Below are positions 6,722-14,285 of a stretch of 14,862 bases of DNA, one piece after another. This DNA comes from Chitinophagaceae bacterium UBA2789 (GTDB lineage Bacteria; Bacteroidota; Bacteroidia; Chitinophagales; Chitinophagaceae), in the NCBI GenBank assembly GCA_002352145.1, contig DEHX01000051.1:1-14862 (forward strand), read 5' to 3'. Numbering within the stretch: the stretch's first letter is position 1; each line of letters begins with the position of its first letter. The notes beneath the pieces were generated by a model. The model worked only from the letters and a program-made list of their open reading frames with translations, was not told where the DNA came from and searched no databases. Position numbers and translations under genes: made by a program.

Positions 6722-7462
6722 TTATTTCAATGCCGCCATCACATCTTCTTTTCTCCGCCGGCTTACTTCTACACGGCTGCCATCCTTTAAAACAACAAAC
6801 CCGTCATGATCAATGAAGGAAATATATTTCCGGTTCACCAGGTGGCTTTTATGCGTCCGGATAAAATGATAGGGAGTAAGCAGGGTATCATATTCCCCGA
6901 GTGTTCTCGAGATTAGGTAAGAGCGGTTATGGGTAACAAAGAATTTGGTGTAATTCCCCAATGATTCACAGCGTATGATTTCCGGTGGGGTCAGGAAGTG
7001 TACACCTTCCCGGGTAGGCAAGGCCAGCCTGAACTCATCGGCCGATGGCGCCTGAATATTGTGCATGATGTTTTTCAGCAATTCAAACTGCTGCCGGTAG
7101 TCATCATTGCTTTGTAAAAAACGCTGAACGGAAGCCTGAAGTTCTTCAATATCCACCGGCTTCAGCAAGTAATCAAAAGCGCTGAAGCGTATCGCCTGTA
7201 TGGCGTACTCATTATACGCAGTGGTAAAGATGATCTTGAAATTTTTATTGGGCATTTTTTCCAGTACCTCGAAGCCATTCAGGTGTGGCATTTGTATATC
7301 CAGGAAAACCAGGCCGGGCTGAAAAGCATGTATCATATCCGATGCCTTGCGGGAATCGTTGCAGACCATCACCTGCCCCGCTTCGGGGATGGTCTTTTCG
7401 ATCATCAGCCGCAACGAATCAGTCGCTCTTTCTTCATCATCGATCAATAATACTTTAAGCAT
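6722..7462 (-). CDS. LytTR-family response regulator
   Basis: This 246-residue DNA-binding response regulator is the partner of the sensor kinase encoded immediately upstream. The receiver domain (1-117) has the acidic pair Asp8-Asp9 in LLIDDE, phospho-acceptor Asp55 in VFLDIQMPHLNGFEVL, Thr80/Thr81 and Lys101 in LLKPVD. A linker at about 118-142 leads to a LytTR domain (143-246) with IIRCESLGNYTKFF, TPYHFIRTHKSHLVN and VEVSRRRKEDV, the usual contacts of this beta-fold. The ATG at 7462 is chosen over an in-frame ATG at 7489. From 7462 the protein begins MLKVLLIDDE as expected for a receiver, and it starts five bases after the kinase stop. The longer form would overlap the kinase by 22 bases. 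Its target promoter cannot be told from the window. Confidence 0.93.
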   Translation of the reverse strand: MLKVLLIDDEERATDSLRLMIEKTIPEAGQVMVCNDSRKASDMIHAFQPGLVFLDIQMPHLNGFEVLEKMPNKNFKIIFTTAYNEYAIQAIRFSAFDYLLKPVDIEELQASVQRFLQSNDDYRQQFELLKNIMHNIQAPSADEFRLALPTREGVHFLTPPEIIRCESLGNYTKFFVTHNRSYLISRTLGEYDTLLTPYHFIRTHKSHLVNRKYISFIDHDGFVVLKDGSRVEVSRRRKEDVMAALK

Positions 7463-7467
7463 ATAAA

Positions 7468-10400
7468 TCAGTTTTGTATGGGAAAACATATTTCAACCCG
7501 GGTACCGGCCGGCTCTCCCGTTTCTTTTTTCATATCTGTGATATGCAGTGACCCTGTATGGCCGTTCTCTCCGTGTAATGTTTTTAACCGTTCCAGCGAT
7601 ACGGCTATTCCTTTACTGGTATGACTTTTTCCCTTTCCTGAAACGATCCCGGTTTCCCGGGCCTTATCCCGGCCAATTCCATTGTCTTCAATAACGCAGA
7701 AAAGGTTATCATCTTTTTCCGAAAACAGGATATGCAGTTCCCGCTGACCTTCTTTGTGCATCAGCCCGTGCCAGATAGCATTTTCCACAAAAGGCTGTAT
7801 CAGCAGTGTCGGCACCTTCACTTCATCAAGGTCAATCTCTTCATTACATTCAATCGTATACCTGAATGAATCTTTAAAACGAATGGCTTCCAGTTCTACA
7901 TACAGGTTTAATATTTCAAGCTCATCCTTGAGTGTAACCATTTCCTTATCACTGTGCACCAGGATGGTACGGAGTAATTTGGAAAACCGGGACAAGTACC
8001 GGGTAGCCACCATCTCTTCATTCGCCAGTATCATTTGTTGAATGGAGTTAAGCGCATTAAAAAGAAAATGAGGATTCATTTGCAGGCGCAGGCTTTGCAA
8101 CCGGCTTTCCATGGCCTTTCGTTTATTTTCCAGCAGTTCGAGAGAAGCCTTCTGCATCTCTTCTTCTGCTTTGATACTCTGAAGCTGGTTGGCACAAAGC
8201 ACTGATACAGCCGATAATATCTGTAACTGCCGGGCAGTGAAAAAATTCTTTCTGGAATGCTCGCTGTCGATCACACCCGCCACCATGCCGTCAATAATGA
8301 TCGGCACTGCCAGTTCGGAAAATCTTCTTTCATCATCTACTATATAACGGCTGTCCTTTTCCGTGTCATTCACCAGTTCAGGTTTGCCTGTTTGGGCCAC
8401 AGTGCCCACTATTCCCTTGCCGACCGGGATTTCAATTGGCTGGTGAATGGTCAGGTCAACAGGACTCTTCGGTCCATAAGCAGCTTTCTGAACCAGCACA
8501 TCATTTCTTTCATCCTTCAGGTAGATCACACAATCTTCAAAATGCAAACGGCTGATACAATTCTTCGTCACATCCCATAGCAGTTCATCAACATGCTTAT
8601 GCCGGTTGATCTGCGAGGCAAACTGGGTAATGACCAGCTCTGTTTCCAGCTCTGTTCTTTTTTGCAGTTGCCTCCTGCGATAAAAGCTGATAACAAATAG
8701 AAGGATGGCAATGGCTGATAGGGCACCCAGTATCCTGAACCACCAGGTTTGATAATACGGTGTTGCAATCCGGATAGTGATTGCATTGCCCGATTCGGTC
8801 CAGTTCTTATTATCGTTGCTGGCCCTTACCCTGAACGTATATTCACCGGGCGATAGTGAGCTGTAACGCACAAAGTTCTGGTTGATCACTTTTATCCACT
8901 TATCATCCAGCCCCTCCAGCTTGTATTCATAAAAAGTACGAAGCTGGGTTAGGTATTCAATCGTACTGAAATAAAAACTAACATAATTGTCCGAAGCCTT
9001 CAGGTCGAATGTATGGCTTTGGGTGAGGTTGCTCATCACATTCCTTGTTTCGATCCGGTCAATATTCACTTTCAGCTCGGCCTTATATTGATAGAGTTCA
9101 TCCGGGAAAAAATACTGCAGACCCCGCTCCGTTCCCCAGATCTGTTCATCTTCGGAAGTGCGGCAATACGCAGCTATACGAAAGCCCTGGATACTCAAAC
9201 CATACGTTTCATCAAAATACTTAAGGCTTGAGTCGGCTATATTAAAACAGGCGATCCCGACATCATTGCCGATCCACATCCTGTTCTTATTATCCCTTAT
9301 AAGGGCTTCCACCCTGCTGTTCATCAGGCCGTCTTTCTGGGTCACCTGTTTTACCCTTCCGTTCCGGAGAAAAATATGAAGTCCTTTATCCGTGCCGGCA
9401 TAAATGTTTCCTTCTTTATCGCTGTTGATGCTGAAGGCAACATTGCTGATGAATCCATTCTTCTCTGTAAAATTCCGCAGCGAATCTGTGGAGAAATTGT
9501 AATGCCATAATCCTTTACCGTTGGTAGCGATCCAGAGATTGTTCTTGTCTGCAAAGAACAATTCATAGCAGTAAATATTCTTCAACTCTTTCAAAGCGGT
9601 TGCCTGCAGGTAATCGATTGTAAAATTCTGAGGGTTCACCCTGCAAACACCCCGTCGGGTAGCCAACCACATATACCCGTCTGGACCTTTTAGTATCTGT
9701 GGCGTCACGGCAGCAATAAGACTATTGGGCTTGCTGGTATCATATTGAAACTGGTGAACGGTCTGGTCGTTTTTGTTCAGGACAAAAACACCGTTTTGAC
9801 CTGTATTGAACCACAGCCTGCCATAGGCATCAAACTCGAGTGAACTCGTATGATCCTTATACATCATTTGCTCACCGTTCATTTTGGTATAATCAACAAA
9901 GCTGCTGCTGTTGGTGCTTCTTCTCCACTTCAATAGATTGTTTCCGGTGGCTATATAAAAAACATCATTATCCAGTGTGGTGATCTTGCTGATATGCCCG
10001 TCGTAACTATTGCCTTTATTATCCTGGAAAACCGTTTGCTGGCCAATGGCCGCATTGTATTTGAAATAACTGATACCGTTGGGAGGAGCGCCAATAAAAA
10101 CCCACCCGTTTATTCCCGGGGTGATCACGGTAGGCCAGTCATTCACAATTGTTGTCGGGTCTGCAGCGCTGTGCCGGCAACGGATAAGTGATCTCGTCCG
10201 GGTATTAAAAAGATACATACCGTCCATAGCTGTCGTTAGTGCCAGCAACTCTTCATTCAGCATTTTGGCATCAACGATCTTTGCGGTGAAAGCATGGCCA
10301 TACTGATCCTTTACTCCCCGCAGGGGCCAGCTGGTTTGCCGGCTGTCCAGGTGAATAGATTGCAGCTCGGGATTCTTCTTGTCAAAGGCAAGCAATTCAC

Positions 10401-11118
10401 CGGGCTGCCACTGCAGGAGAATATACAGGCCGGGCAGCTCATATTTTTTTTCCACCCTCTTTTCCCTGAAATTGATCTTATATAAACCCTCGTCCCTGCT
10501 TAGTATATAATTGTTTTCATCAAACGGCTCGATCTGTGAAAAGGGTAATGCCTGGAGTGAATCAAAGCCTCGGATAGTTACAAACGAAAAATCATTCCTT
10601 GTCAGCGAATCTTTGTGGCTGCTGTTTATAGCAGGTGAAAGAAAGAAAAAACCTTTGCGGGTAAAAAGTACAATACCCTGCTCTTTGGTTTTCAGCATCC
10701 ATCGGGCAGTGATTCTTCCGCTGCTGTCGTTCAAACTTATTTTATGAAACTGCCTGTTCTCATCGATCATTGTCACCAGGCCACCCTGCGCCATCACCCA
10801 TATCCTGTTTTTATCATCACACAACAACTGCCGCATATAATCGCTTTGCAGTTGCGGGTATTCGCTTTTAAAAAATTTGGTTACCGTTTTACCATTGAAC
10901 ATATTCAGCCCTTCACCCGATGCAATCCACAGGTTACCGTTTTTATCCATACACATATCATAGATATAATTGTCAGATAATCCGTGTGCCGTATTCAGCT
11001 GGTAAAAATGGATATTGGCCCGGTGGGGACGGGATTGAGATAGCAGGGCTGCGGGCAAAAGCACCAGGCTGATCCAGAGAAAAGCAGATCCCGGTCCTAT
11101 GTTTTTTAGCCATCGCAT
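7468..11118 (-). CDS. Propeller-type sensor histidine kinase (Reg_prop, Y_Y_Y, GAF, LytS-type kinase)
   Basis: This is a 1216-residue membrane sensor. An N-terminal signal/anchor segment lies at 12-27. Residues ~38-672 carry beta-propeller repeats of the two-component regulator type, recognisable from D-x-x-G-x-x-W-x-x-T/S-x-x-G-L elements, for example at 59-71, 428-441, 479-491, 525-537 and 609-621. A Y_Y_Y domain follows at ~725-785 (FYEYKLEGLDDKW, LSPGEYTFRVRASN), then a single membrane helix at ~793-812. A cytoplasmic GAF domain (~828-982) precedes a coiled linker. The kinase is of the LytS/His_kinase family: H-box QMNPHFLFNALNSIQQ with His1017, N-box VENAIWHGL with Asn1113, G1 box EDNGIGR with Asp1145, and a Gly-rich SKGIAVSLERL. 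There is no fused receiver or HTH domain. The ATG at 11118 has AGAAGG just upstream. The ligand is unknown. Confidence 0.95.
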   Translation of the reverse strand: MRWLKNIGPGSAFLWISLVLLPAALLSQSRPHRANIHFYQLNTAHGLSDNYIYDMCMDKNGNLWIASGEGLNMFNGKTVTKFFKSEYPQLQSDYMRQLLCDDKNRIWVMAQGGLVTMIDENRQFHKISLNDSSGRITARWMLKTKEQGIVLFTRKGFFFLSPAINSSHKDSLTRNDFSFVTIRGFDSLQALPFSQIEPFDENNYILSRDEGLYKINFREKRVEKKYELPGLYILLQWQPGELLAFDKKNPELQSIHLDSRQTSWPLRGVKDQYGHAFTAKIVDAKMLNEELLALTTAMDGMYLFNTRTRSLIRCRHSAADPTTIVNDWPTVITPGINGWVFIGAPPNGISYFKYNAAIGQQTVFQDNKGNSYDGHISKITTLDNDVFYIATGNNLLKWRRSTNSSSFVDYTKMNGEQMMYKDHTSSLEFDAYGRLWFNTGQNGVFVLNKNDQTVHQFQYDTSKPNSLIAAVTPQILKGPDGYMWLATRRGVCRVNPQNFTIDYLQATALKELKNIYCYELFFADKNNLWIATNGKGLWHYNFSTDSLRNFTEKNGFISNVAFSINSDKEGNIYAGTDKGLHIFLRNGRVKQVTQKDGLMNSRVEALIRDNKNRMWIGNDVGIACFNIADSSLKYFDETYGLSIQGFRIAAYCRTSEDEQIWGTERGLQYFFPDELYQYKAELKVNIDRIETRNVMSNLTQSHTFDLKASDNYVSFYFSTIEYLTQLRTFYEYKLEGLDDKWIKVINQNFVRYSSLSPGEYTFRVRASNDNKNWTESGNAITIRIATPYYQTWWFRILGALSAIAILLFVISFYRRRQLQKRTELETELVITQFASQINRHKHVDELLWDVTKNCISRLHFEDCVIYLKDERNDVLVQKAAYGPKSPVDLTIHQPIEIPVGKGIVGTVAQTGKPELVNDTEKDSRYIVDDERRFSELAVPIIIDGMVAGVIDSEHSRKNFFTARQLQILSAVSVLCANQLQSIKAEEEMQKASLELLENKRKAMESRLQSLRLQMNPHFLFNALNSIQQMILANEEMVATRYLSRFSKLLRTILVHSDKEMVTLKDELEILNLYVELEAIRFKDSFRYTIECNEEIDLDEVKVPTLLIQPFVENAIWHGLMHKEGQRELHILFSEKDDNLFCVIEDNGIGRDKARETGIVSGKGKSHTSKGIAVSLERLKTLHGENGHTGSLHITDMKKETGEPAGTRVEICFPIQN

Positions 11119-11278
11119 ACCTTCTTAAAAATAACTTATTTGCCCTAAAAGACAGCTTGCCGCTGGCCTGGTACTACTGAACGGTAGCTGCCGCTGATTG
11201 AACGGCATATCATTATTAATATTAACTGCATGGAAGAATTAGGTTGCACACTTGCCCGGCAGTATTGAAAGCCGTTGG
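11119..11278. other. Intergenic region upstream of the sensor kinase
   Basis: This 160-base gap holds the ribosome-binding sequence of the kinase (AGAAGG on the minus strand, about 11121-11126) and must contain its promoter unless transcription reads through from the glycine-rich gene. No good TAnnTTTG match was found on the minus strand. A near-direct repeat, CAGCTTGCCGCTG at 11153-11165 and TAGCTGCCGCTG at 11185-11196, lies about three helical turns apart and could be a binding site. No strong terminator is visible at the end of the upstream gene. Confidence 0.4.
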
Positions 11279-12154
11279 TTAATACCAGATAAGCACAAGA
11301 CCGTTGCCGCCTATCCCTCCGTATGTGGCTCCGTTATAACCACCGCCGCCACCTGCTCCAAAACCGGATGCCTGCATGCTGCTGATCTGGCTTATTGTCT
11401 GTAAAGTGGTAGTATTATATGTCAAAACTCCTCCTTTGCCACGGCCAAAATTCAGGTAGGCGGCATCACCGCCATCACCATAACGGGTTACTCTTGCAAA
11501 AGCAGTTGTACTTATCTGGTAATAGCTGTCAATACTTGGCTCACCATGATTTCCGTTTACCCGGAACGTATTTACGCTGTTGCTGGGAAATAATATAGCA
11601 CCCGATCCGGGCTGATTGGTACTTGCCCCATCTCCGCCCTGCGCAATATAGGTATTGGGTGTACCGGCATAGGTATAAGAGATGCTGGTATTACCCCCGT
11701 TGACACCACTCGAATTGCTGGTGGCAGCCCCGTTACCACCAATACCGATCGAAATGGTTAAAGCAGAGCCCGCAGTTAAACTTGAATTTTTTACTCTTAA
11801 GTAAGATCCGCTGCCTCCACCGCCTGCAACAGAACCGCCGCCGCCACCGCCCCAGGCTTCAATCACAAAACTAGTAACACCTGCGGGCACTATCCACACT
11901 CCGTTCTCGTAAAAGGAAACTACTCTTTTATACTCAGCTCCTGCATTTTCCCAAACCGTTTGACCAGCTTCATTGGTCTTCAGTACCTGGCCGCTTTGCC
12001 CCGCCACCCCGTTTACTTTTAAATTGCCCTGCAGGTTGATATTGCCGTTTACATGCAGTTTTTCAGAAGGAGCAGCAGTGCCGATACCCACATTTTGTGA
12101 CAGAGCACCCAGGCCGGCACAAATAATAACAAAGAATAAGGCTGTCTTTTTCAT
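11279..12154 (-). CDS. Secreted glycine-rich protein with a tail-fibre-like tip domain
   Basis: This is a 291-residue exported protein of unknown function. A signal peptide covers about 1-20 (KKTALFFVIICAGLGALSQ). Next comes NVGIGTAAPSEKLHVNGNI (21-39), a motif common at the start of Bacteroidota secreted proteins and of phage or phage-like fibre stalks. A spacer with VLKTNEAGQTVWENAG follows. Residues ~84-291 start with WIVPAGVTSFVIEAWGGGG and contain many poly-glycine runs (102-107, 111-114, 268-272), ending GGIGGNGLVLIWY. This matches the glycine-rich domain seen in fibre tips and adhesin-like proteins. The ATG at 12154 is preferred because it gives a clean signal peptide; an in-frame ATG at 12217 would prepend 21 polar residues. 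It lies upstream of, and on the same strand as, the sensor kinase. Confidence 0.8.
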   Translation of the reverse strand: MKKTALFFVIICAGLGALSQNVGIGTAAPSEKLHVNGNINLQGNLKVNGVAGQSGQVLKTNEAGQTVWENAGAEYKRVVSFYENGVWIVPAGVTSFVIEAWGGGGGGSVAGGGGSGSYLRVKNSSLTAGSALTISIGIGGNGAATSNSSGVNGGNTSISYTYAGTPNTYIAQGGDGASTNQPGSGAILFPSNSVNTFRVNGNHGEPSIDSYYQISTTAFARVTRYGDGGDAAYLNFGRGKGGVLTYNTTTLQTISQISSMQASGFGAGGGGGYNGATYGGIGGNGLVLIWY

Positions 12155-12171
12155 ATCAATTAATTTGATAC

Positions 12172-12179
12172 CAAATCTA
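12172..12179 (-). promoter_or_regulatory. Possible -7 element for the glycine-rich protein gene
   Basis: On the minus strand the bases read TAGATTTG, an exact match to the Bacteroidota -7 consensus TAnnTTTG, 17 bases upstream of the chosen start codon. No TTG was found at the expected -33 distance, and the implied leader would be only about 10 nt. It is therefore a weak call. Confidence 0.3.
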
Positions 12180-12349
12180 TTTTCTGTGGGGAAGGAACTT
12201 GCTGAAATACTACTCAATGGTCGTTGCTGCCGATTTACCGGGAAGAGATAACAGGAAAAATAAAATCCGCTTCGCCGGGCCAGCCATTAACTAACGGAAA
12301 ACAACCTTCTGCTAAGAGACAAAGGGCATAGCTGTACCTCCGTATTAAA

Positions 12350-12381
12350 TTGCATGCAGAAATTACAACAGCATCACTTTG
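12350..12381 (+). promoter_or_regulatory. Possible Bacteroidota-type promoter for the 34-codon gene
   Basis: A TTG at 12350-12352 is followed after 21 bases by TCACTTTG at 12374-12381, one base from the TAnnTTTG consensus. The spacing is within the range accepted for the Bacteroidota primary sigma factor. The start codon of the small gene follows 12 bases later, which implies a very short leader. The terminator at the other end of the gene strengthens the idea of an independent transcript. Confidence 0.35.
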
Positions 12382-12393
12382 TAAAGCAAAACC

Positions 12394-12498
12394 ATGAAAG
12401 CAAGAAGAAAAATAAATATAGAGAAAGACAATATTATTGACCTGCTGATGGTGGTGAGTGTAGCAATAGCCATTACGCTGCTGGTCATCATATTCTGA
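12394..12498 (+). CDS. Small 34-residue single-helix membrane peptide (hypothetical)
   Basis: I do not recognise this peptide. The frame from ATG at 12394 to TGA at 12496 encodes a basic N-terminus (KARRKIN, residues 2-8), a short acidic/polar stretch (EKDNIID, 10-16) and one hydrophobic helix from 17 to the last residue (LLMVVSVAIAITLLVIIF). The layout is that of a small inner-membrane protein with its N-terminus inside by the positive-inside rule. Support for it being real is contextual: a promoter-like pair upstream, a good intrinsic terminator 30 bases downstream on the same strand, and genes on the other strand on both sides. No clear Shine-Dalgarno sequence is visible. Function unknown; a small RNA or chance frame is the main alternative. 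Confidence 0.5.
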   Translation: MKARRKINIEKDNIIDLLMVVSVAIAITLLVIIF

Positions 12499-12528
12499 CT
12501 TTTAAAAAATTGAATAAGGGACGGTTCA

Positions 12529-12566
12529 ATAAAGCCACCGCATCATTGCCGGGGCTTTTCTTTTTG
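12529..12566 (+). terminator. Rho-independent terminator
   Basis: AAAGCC-A-CCG (12531-12540) pairs with CGGGGCTTT (12550-12558), giving nine base pairs with one bulged A and a 9-nt loop, followed by TCTTTTTG. The T-tract is on the + side, so it best serves the 34-codon gene. On the minus strand only a short TTTATTG follows the stem, so use by the 397-residue gene is less likely. Confidence 0.75.
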
Positions 12567-12613
12567 AAGCCGGCCACAATATTAAATAAATATAAACGTA
12601 CTGTTATTGCCAA

Positions 12614-13807
12614 TCATTTTTTCTCTTTCGGTTTTACCAGCCGCAGGTTCCAGGTAATGGTGGTCTTTCCGTCGGGCATTGTTTTGGAGCCTGATAATAC
12701 ATCCCGGTTTTTCGGATCCGTCTTGCCGCTGACATCAAAACCGGATGCATCCATTTTTTGCTCAGGAAAGCTTTGCGCATTATTGGTGGGAGGTTTCTCC
12801 GGGCTGCAGCCGGTTTCTTTTCTTGCAGTTTCAATCTTGGTGAGCAGTGTGCCGGAAGGCGTTTTTACTGAGATCTTGTAATTACCTTCATTATCAACCG
12901 AAACAGAAACCGGCAGGTTATCGGCTCCACCGCCTAGTTGTGTGGTGATTTCCGAATAGGTTAAAAAATAACTCTTCATCTGTGGATTCTTTCCCGGTTC
13001 ACGGCACCATATTTCGCCGGTTGTTTCCTGTCTTTTTTCAGCAATGATCTTTGAACGCATCCACACTCTTGCCATGGTACTGCCGTCACTAACATTCCCG
13101 CCTGCCTGCGGCGGCAGCAGAGTAGCAGTTATGGTATTGGTGGCCGAGTAGGTATCAGTTTTGGTTCGTTTTGTATTTCGGGTGCTGGCATGTGCCGCAC
13201 CTTCATCATGGGTGAGTTTGGTTTCATTCCAGGCAAACACATATTTCACTTCGCCGAGCCAGTGGGGTTTGCAGTTGTCAGAAAGGCCGGAGCCTAACTG
13301 CTTCACTATACTTTCAGCAATCTGCTTTGCATCGGTGCCGGTCTGCCGGGCAATGGTTTGTCCTGTTTTTGGGTCCATAACAACCGCCGTGTAAACAGTG
13401 CCACCGGCATTGCCGGGTATAGCGGAAACACTCATCACATAACTGGCTCCCACCAGGTTGCCGATCTGGGTAAGCACTGCCTGGGGATCGCTGCCCTCGA
13501 GCAATTCTTTTTGCCTTTCGCTTTCTATGATGTTGCGGATATCATCGTCGTCCATAATGTCCACGCAGGGTTTTTCCCGGTTGAAGGCAGATTCAATTTC
13601 GCTGCGGAGGCCGGCAGTGGCATTGGCTCCGCCGTTGGCAGCCGTGGTATTATCGTGGATGACGAGGGAAGAACCTTTTTGCGATAATGCGGGCAGGGAG
13701 ATTAAAAAAAGAAGGGTTAGTATTAATATTCCGGGTAAGAGGGGCAGTGTGCGGCGGGCTCTTTGCTTTACAACCCGGAACAGGATAGTTGCGGTTGTCA
13801 TGTTCAT
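12614..13807 (-). CDS. Secreted protein with CsgG/LpoB/TolB-N-like region, function unknown
   Basis: This 397-residue protein is probably exported. It has an unusually long basic N-terminus (11-20), then a hydrophobic segment at 21-42 ending ALSQK like a signal-peptide cleavage site. The region ~65-175 reads like the alpha/beta fold shared by CsgG, LpoB and the TolB N-terminal domain: a helix, DIMDDDDIRNIIESERQKE, then an IGNLVGASYVMSVSAI strand, a VYTAVVMDPKTGQTIARQT hairpin and a final helix IAESIVKQLG. In such proteins this fold builds envelope or periplasmic assemblies. Residues ~180-397 form a second, beta-rich region with Thr/Lys repeats; cysteines at 81, 179, 268 and 334 could make disulfides. 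I cannot assign a role. Met3 is an alternative start. The start codon is about 13 bases from a 65-bp repeat. Confidence 0.75.
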   Translation of the reverse strand: MNMTTATILFRVVKQRARRTLPLLPGILILTLLFLISLPALSQKGSSLVIHDNTTAANGGANATAGLRSEIESAFNREKPCVDIMDDDDIRNIIESERQKELLEGSDPQAVLTQIGNLVGASYVMSVSAIPGNAGGTVYTAVVMDPKTGQTIARQTGTDAKQIAESIVKQLGSGLSDNCKPHWLGEVKYVFAWNETKLTHDEGAAHASTRNTKRTKTDTYSATNTITATLLPPQAGGNVSDGSTMARVWMRSKIIAEKRQETTGEIWCREPGKNPQMKSYFLTYSEITTQLGGGADNLPVSVSVDNEGNYKISVKTPSGTLLTKIETARKETGCSPEKPPTNNAQSFPEQKMDASGFDVSGKTDPKNRDVLSGSKTMPDGKTTITWNLRLVKPKEKK

Positions 13808-13820
13808 CTTGTTTAGGGGT

Positions 13821-13885
13821 ACTTGCCTGTTGTAAAGCTATCGCATGCAGGGTAGCCCGGCTATGAGCGGAATCATGTTGTTTTG
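13821..13885. repeat. 65-bp direct repeat, copy 1
   Basis: This segment (begins ACTTGCCTGTTGTAAAGC, ends AATCATGTTGTTTTG) recurs at 14722-14786 in the same orientation with 61 of 65 bases identical. It ends next to the start of the 397-residue protein gene. On the minus strand it contains TAGCTTTA (13833-13840), one base from the TAnnTTTG promoter element, conserved in both copies. It has no credible coding content: the two minus-strand frames through it run on through palindromes. Confidence 0.9.
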
Positions 13886-13911
13886 GTTGAAAGCTGTTAC
13901 GTTGTTCTTCT

Positions 13912-13939
13912 TCCACTTTTTTCTTGATAAAAAAGTGGA
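13912..13939. repeat. Hairpin paired with repeat copy 1
   Basis: An 11-bp stem (13912-13922 with 13929-13939) carries the loop CTTGAT. It lies 26 bases beyond copy 1 of the 65-bp repeat. The equivalent place after copy 2 has another 11-bp hairpin with loop CTTGAA. The arms differ but remain fully paired. Confidence 0.85.
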
Positions 13940-13951
13940 GCAAAAAATCAA

Positions 13952-13979
13952 GTCCCGGCGATAGCTCCGCCGCCGGGAC
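13952..13979. repeat. GC-rich hairpin
   Basis: GTCCCGGCG (13952-13960) is perfectly complementary to CGCCGGGAC (13971-13979) across a 10-nt loop. No T-run follows on either strand, so it is more likely part of a palindromic repeat than a terminator. Confidence 0.8.
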
Positions 13980-14004
13980 GGCCAACGCACCCGTGGCAAG
14001 TGGG

Positions 14005-14065
14005 GCAGCGGAGTTTTGTTTGGGAATGGTGGATGAGTGAAGCGATTGATGCAAGACTCCGCTGC
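14005..14065. repeat. Long-range inverted repeat
   Basis: GCAGCGGAGT (14005-14014) pairs perfectly with ACTCCGCTGC (14056-14065) over a 41-nt loop. It directly follows the GC-rich hairpin and may be the next arm of the same composite repeat. No coding content is credible here. Confidence 0.7.
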
Positions 14066-14087
14066 GTGATATTTGAGGACACTGGAG

Positions 14088-14151
14088 GCGCTATGTTCCG
14101 CCTTGGTTTTCTTAAAGTAGTAGTGTTTTAAAAAATGGCGGAACAAGGCGC
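14088..14151. repeat. Inverted repeat with 15-nt arms
   Basis: The arms at 14088-14102 and 14137-14151 are complementary at 13 of 15 positions. They share the core TGTTCCGCC / GGCGGAACA and enclose a 34-nt A/T-rich loop containing AAAGTAGTAGTGTTTT. GGAG occurs just outside each arm. Confidence 0.75.
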
Positions 14152-14178
14152 TGGAGGATTTCTGTTATATGAGGTGTA

Positions 14179-14243
14179 GCCCCGAAGGGGCGGAATTGTT
14201 TTAGAAAATAAATGCATCTATGATGGTTAAGCTCCGAAGGAGC
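14179..14243. repeat. Pair of GAA-loop mini-hairpins
   Basis: GCCCC-GAA-GGGGC (14179-14191) and GCTCC-GAA-GGAGC (14231-14243) are two five-base-pair hairpins with an identical loop. One C-G pair is swapped for T-A between them, so pairing is preserved. The second is enclosed by GTTAA (14226-14230) and TTAAC (14253-14257). Such CCGAAGG units are common dispersed intergenic repeats in Bacteroidota, from memory. Confidence 0.75.
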
Positions 14244-14258
14244 GATATATGATTAACA

Positions 14259-14275
14259 ATTCACCTGCGGTGAAT
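14259..14275. repeat. 7-bp hairpin ATTCACC-TGC-GGTGAAT
   Basis: A perfect seven-base-pair stem with a three-base loop starts 16 bases after the second GAA-loop hairpin. No T-tract follows. It appears to be another unit in the local run of mini-palindromes. Confidence 0.7.
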
Positions 14276-14285
14276 GGTAGTGGGC

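Noticed and set aside
7463..7489. Upstream start for the response regulator
   Set aside because: It would add nine residues before a standard receiver N-terminus and overlap the kinase gene by 22 bases. The ATG at 7462 fits better.
12155..12217. Upstream start for the glycine-rich protein
   Set aside because: It would place 21 polar residues before an otherwise clean signal peptide.
13650..14146. Two overlapping minus-strand frames of 134 and 102 codons
   Set aside because: They run through the 65-bp repeat and several palindromes, and one overlaps the start of the 397-residue gene. Their content (for example FIKKKVE) comes from hairpin arms.
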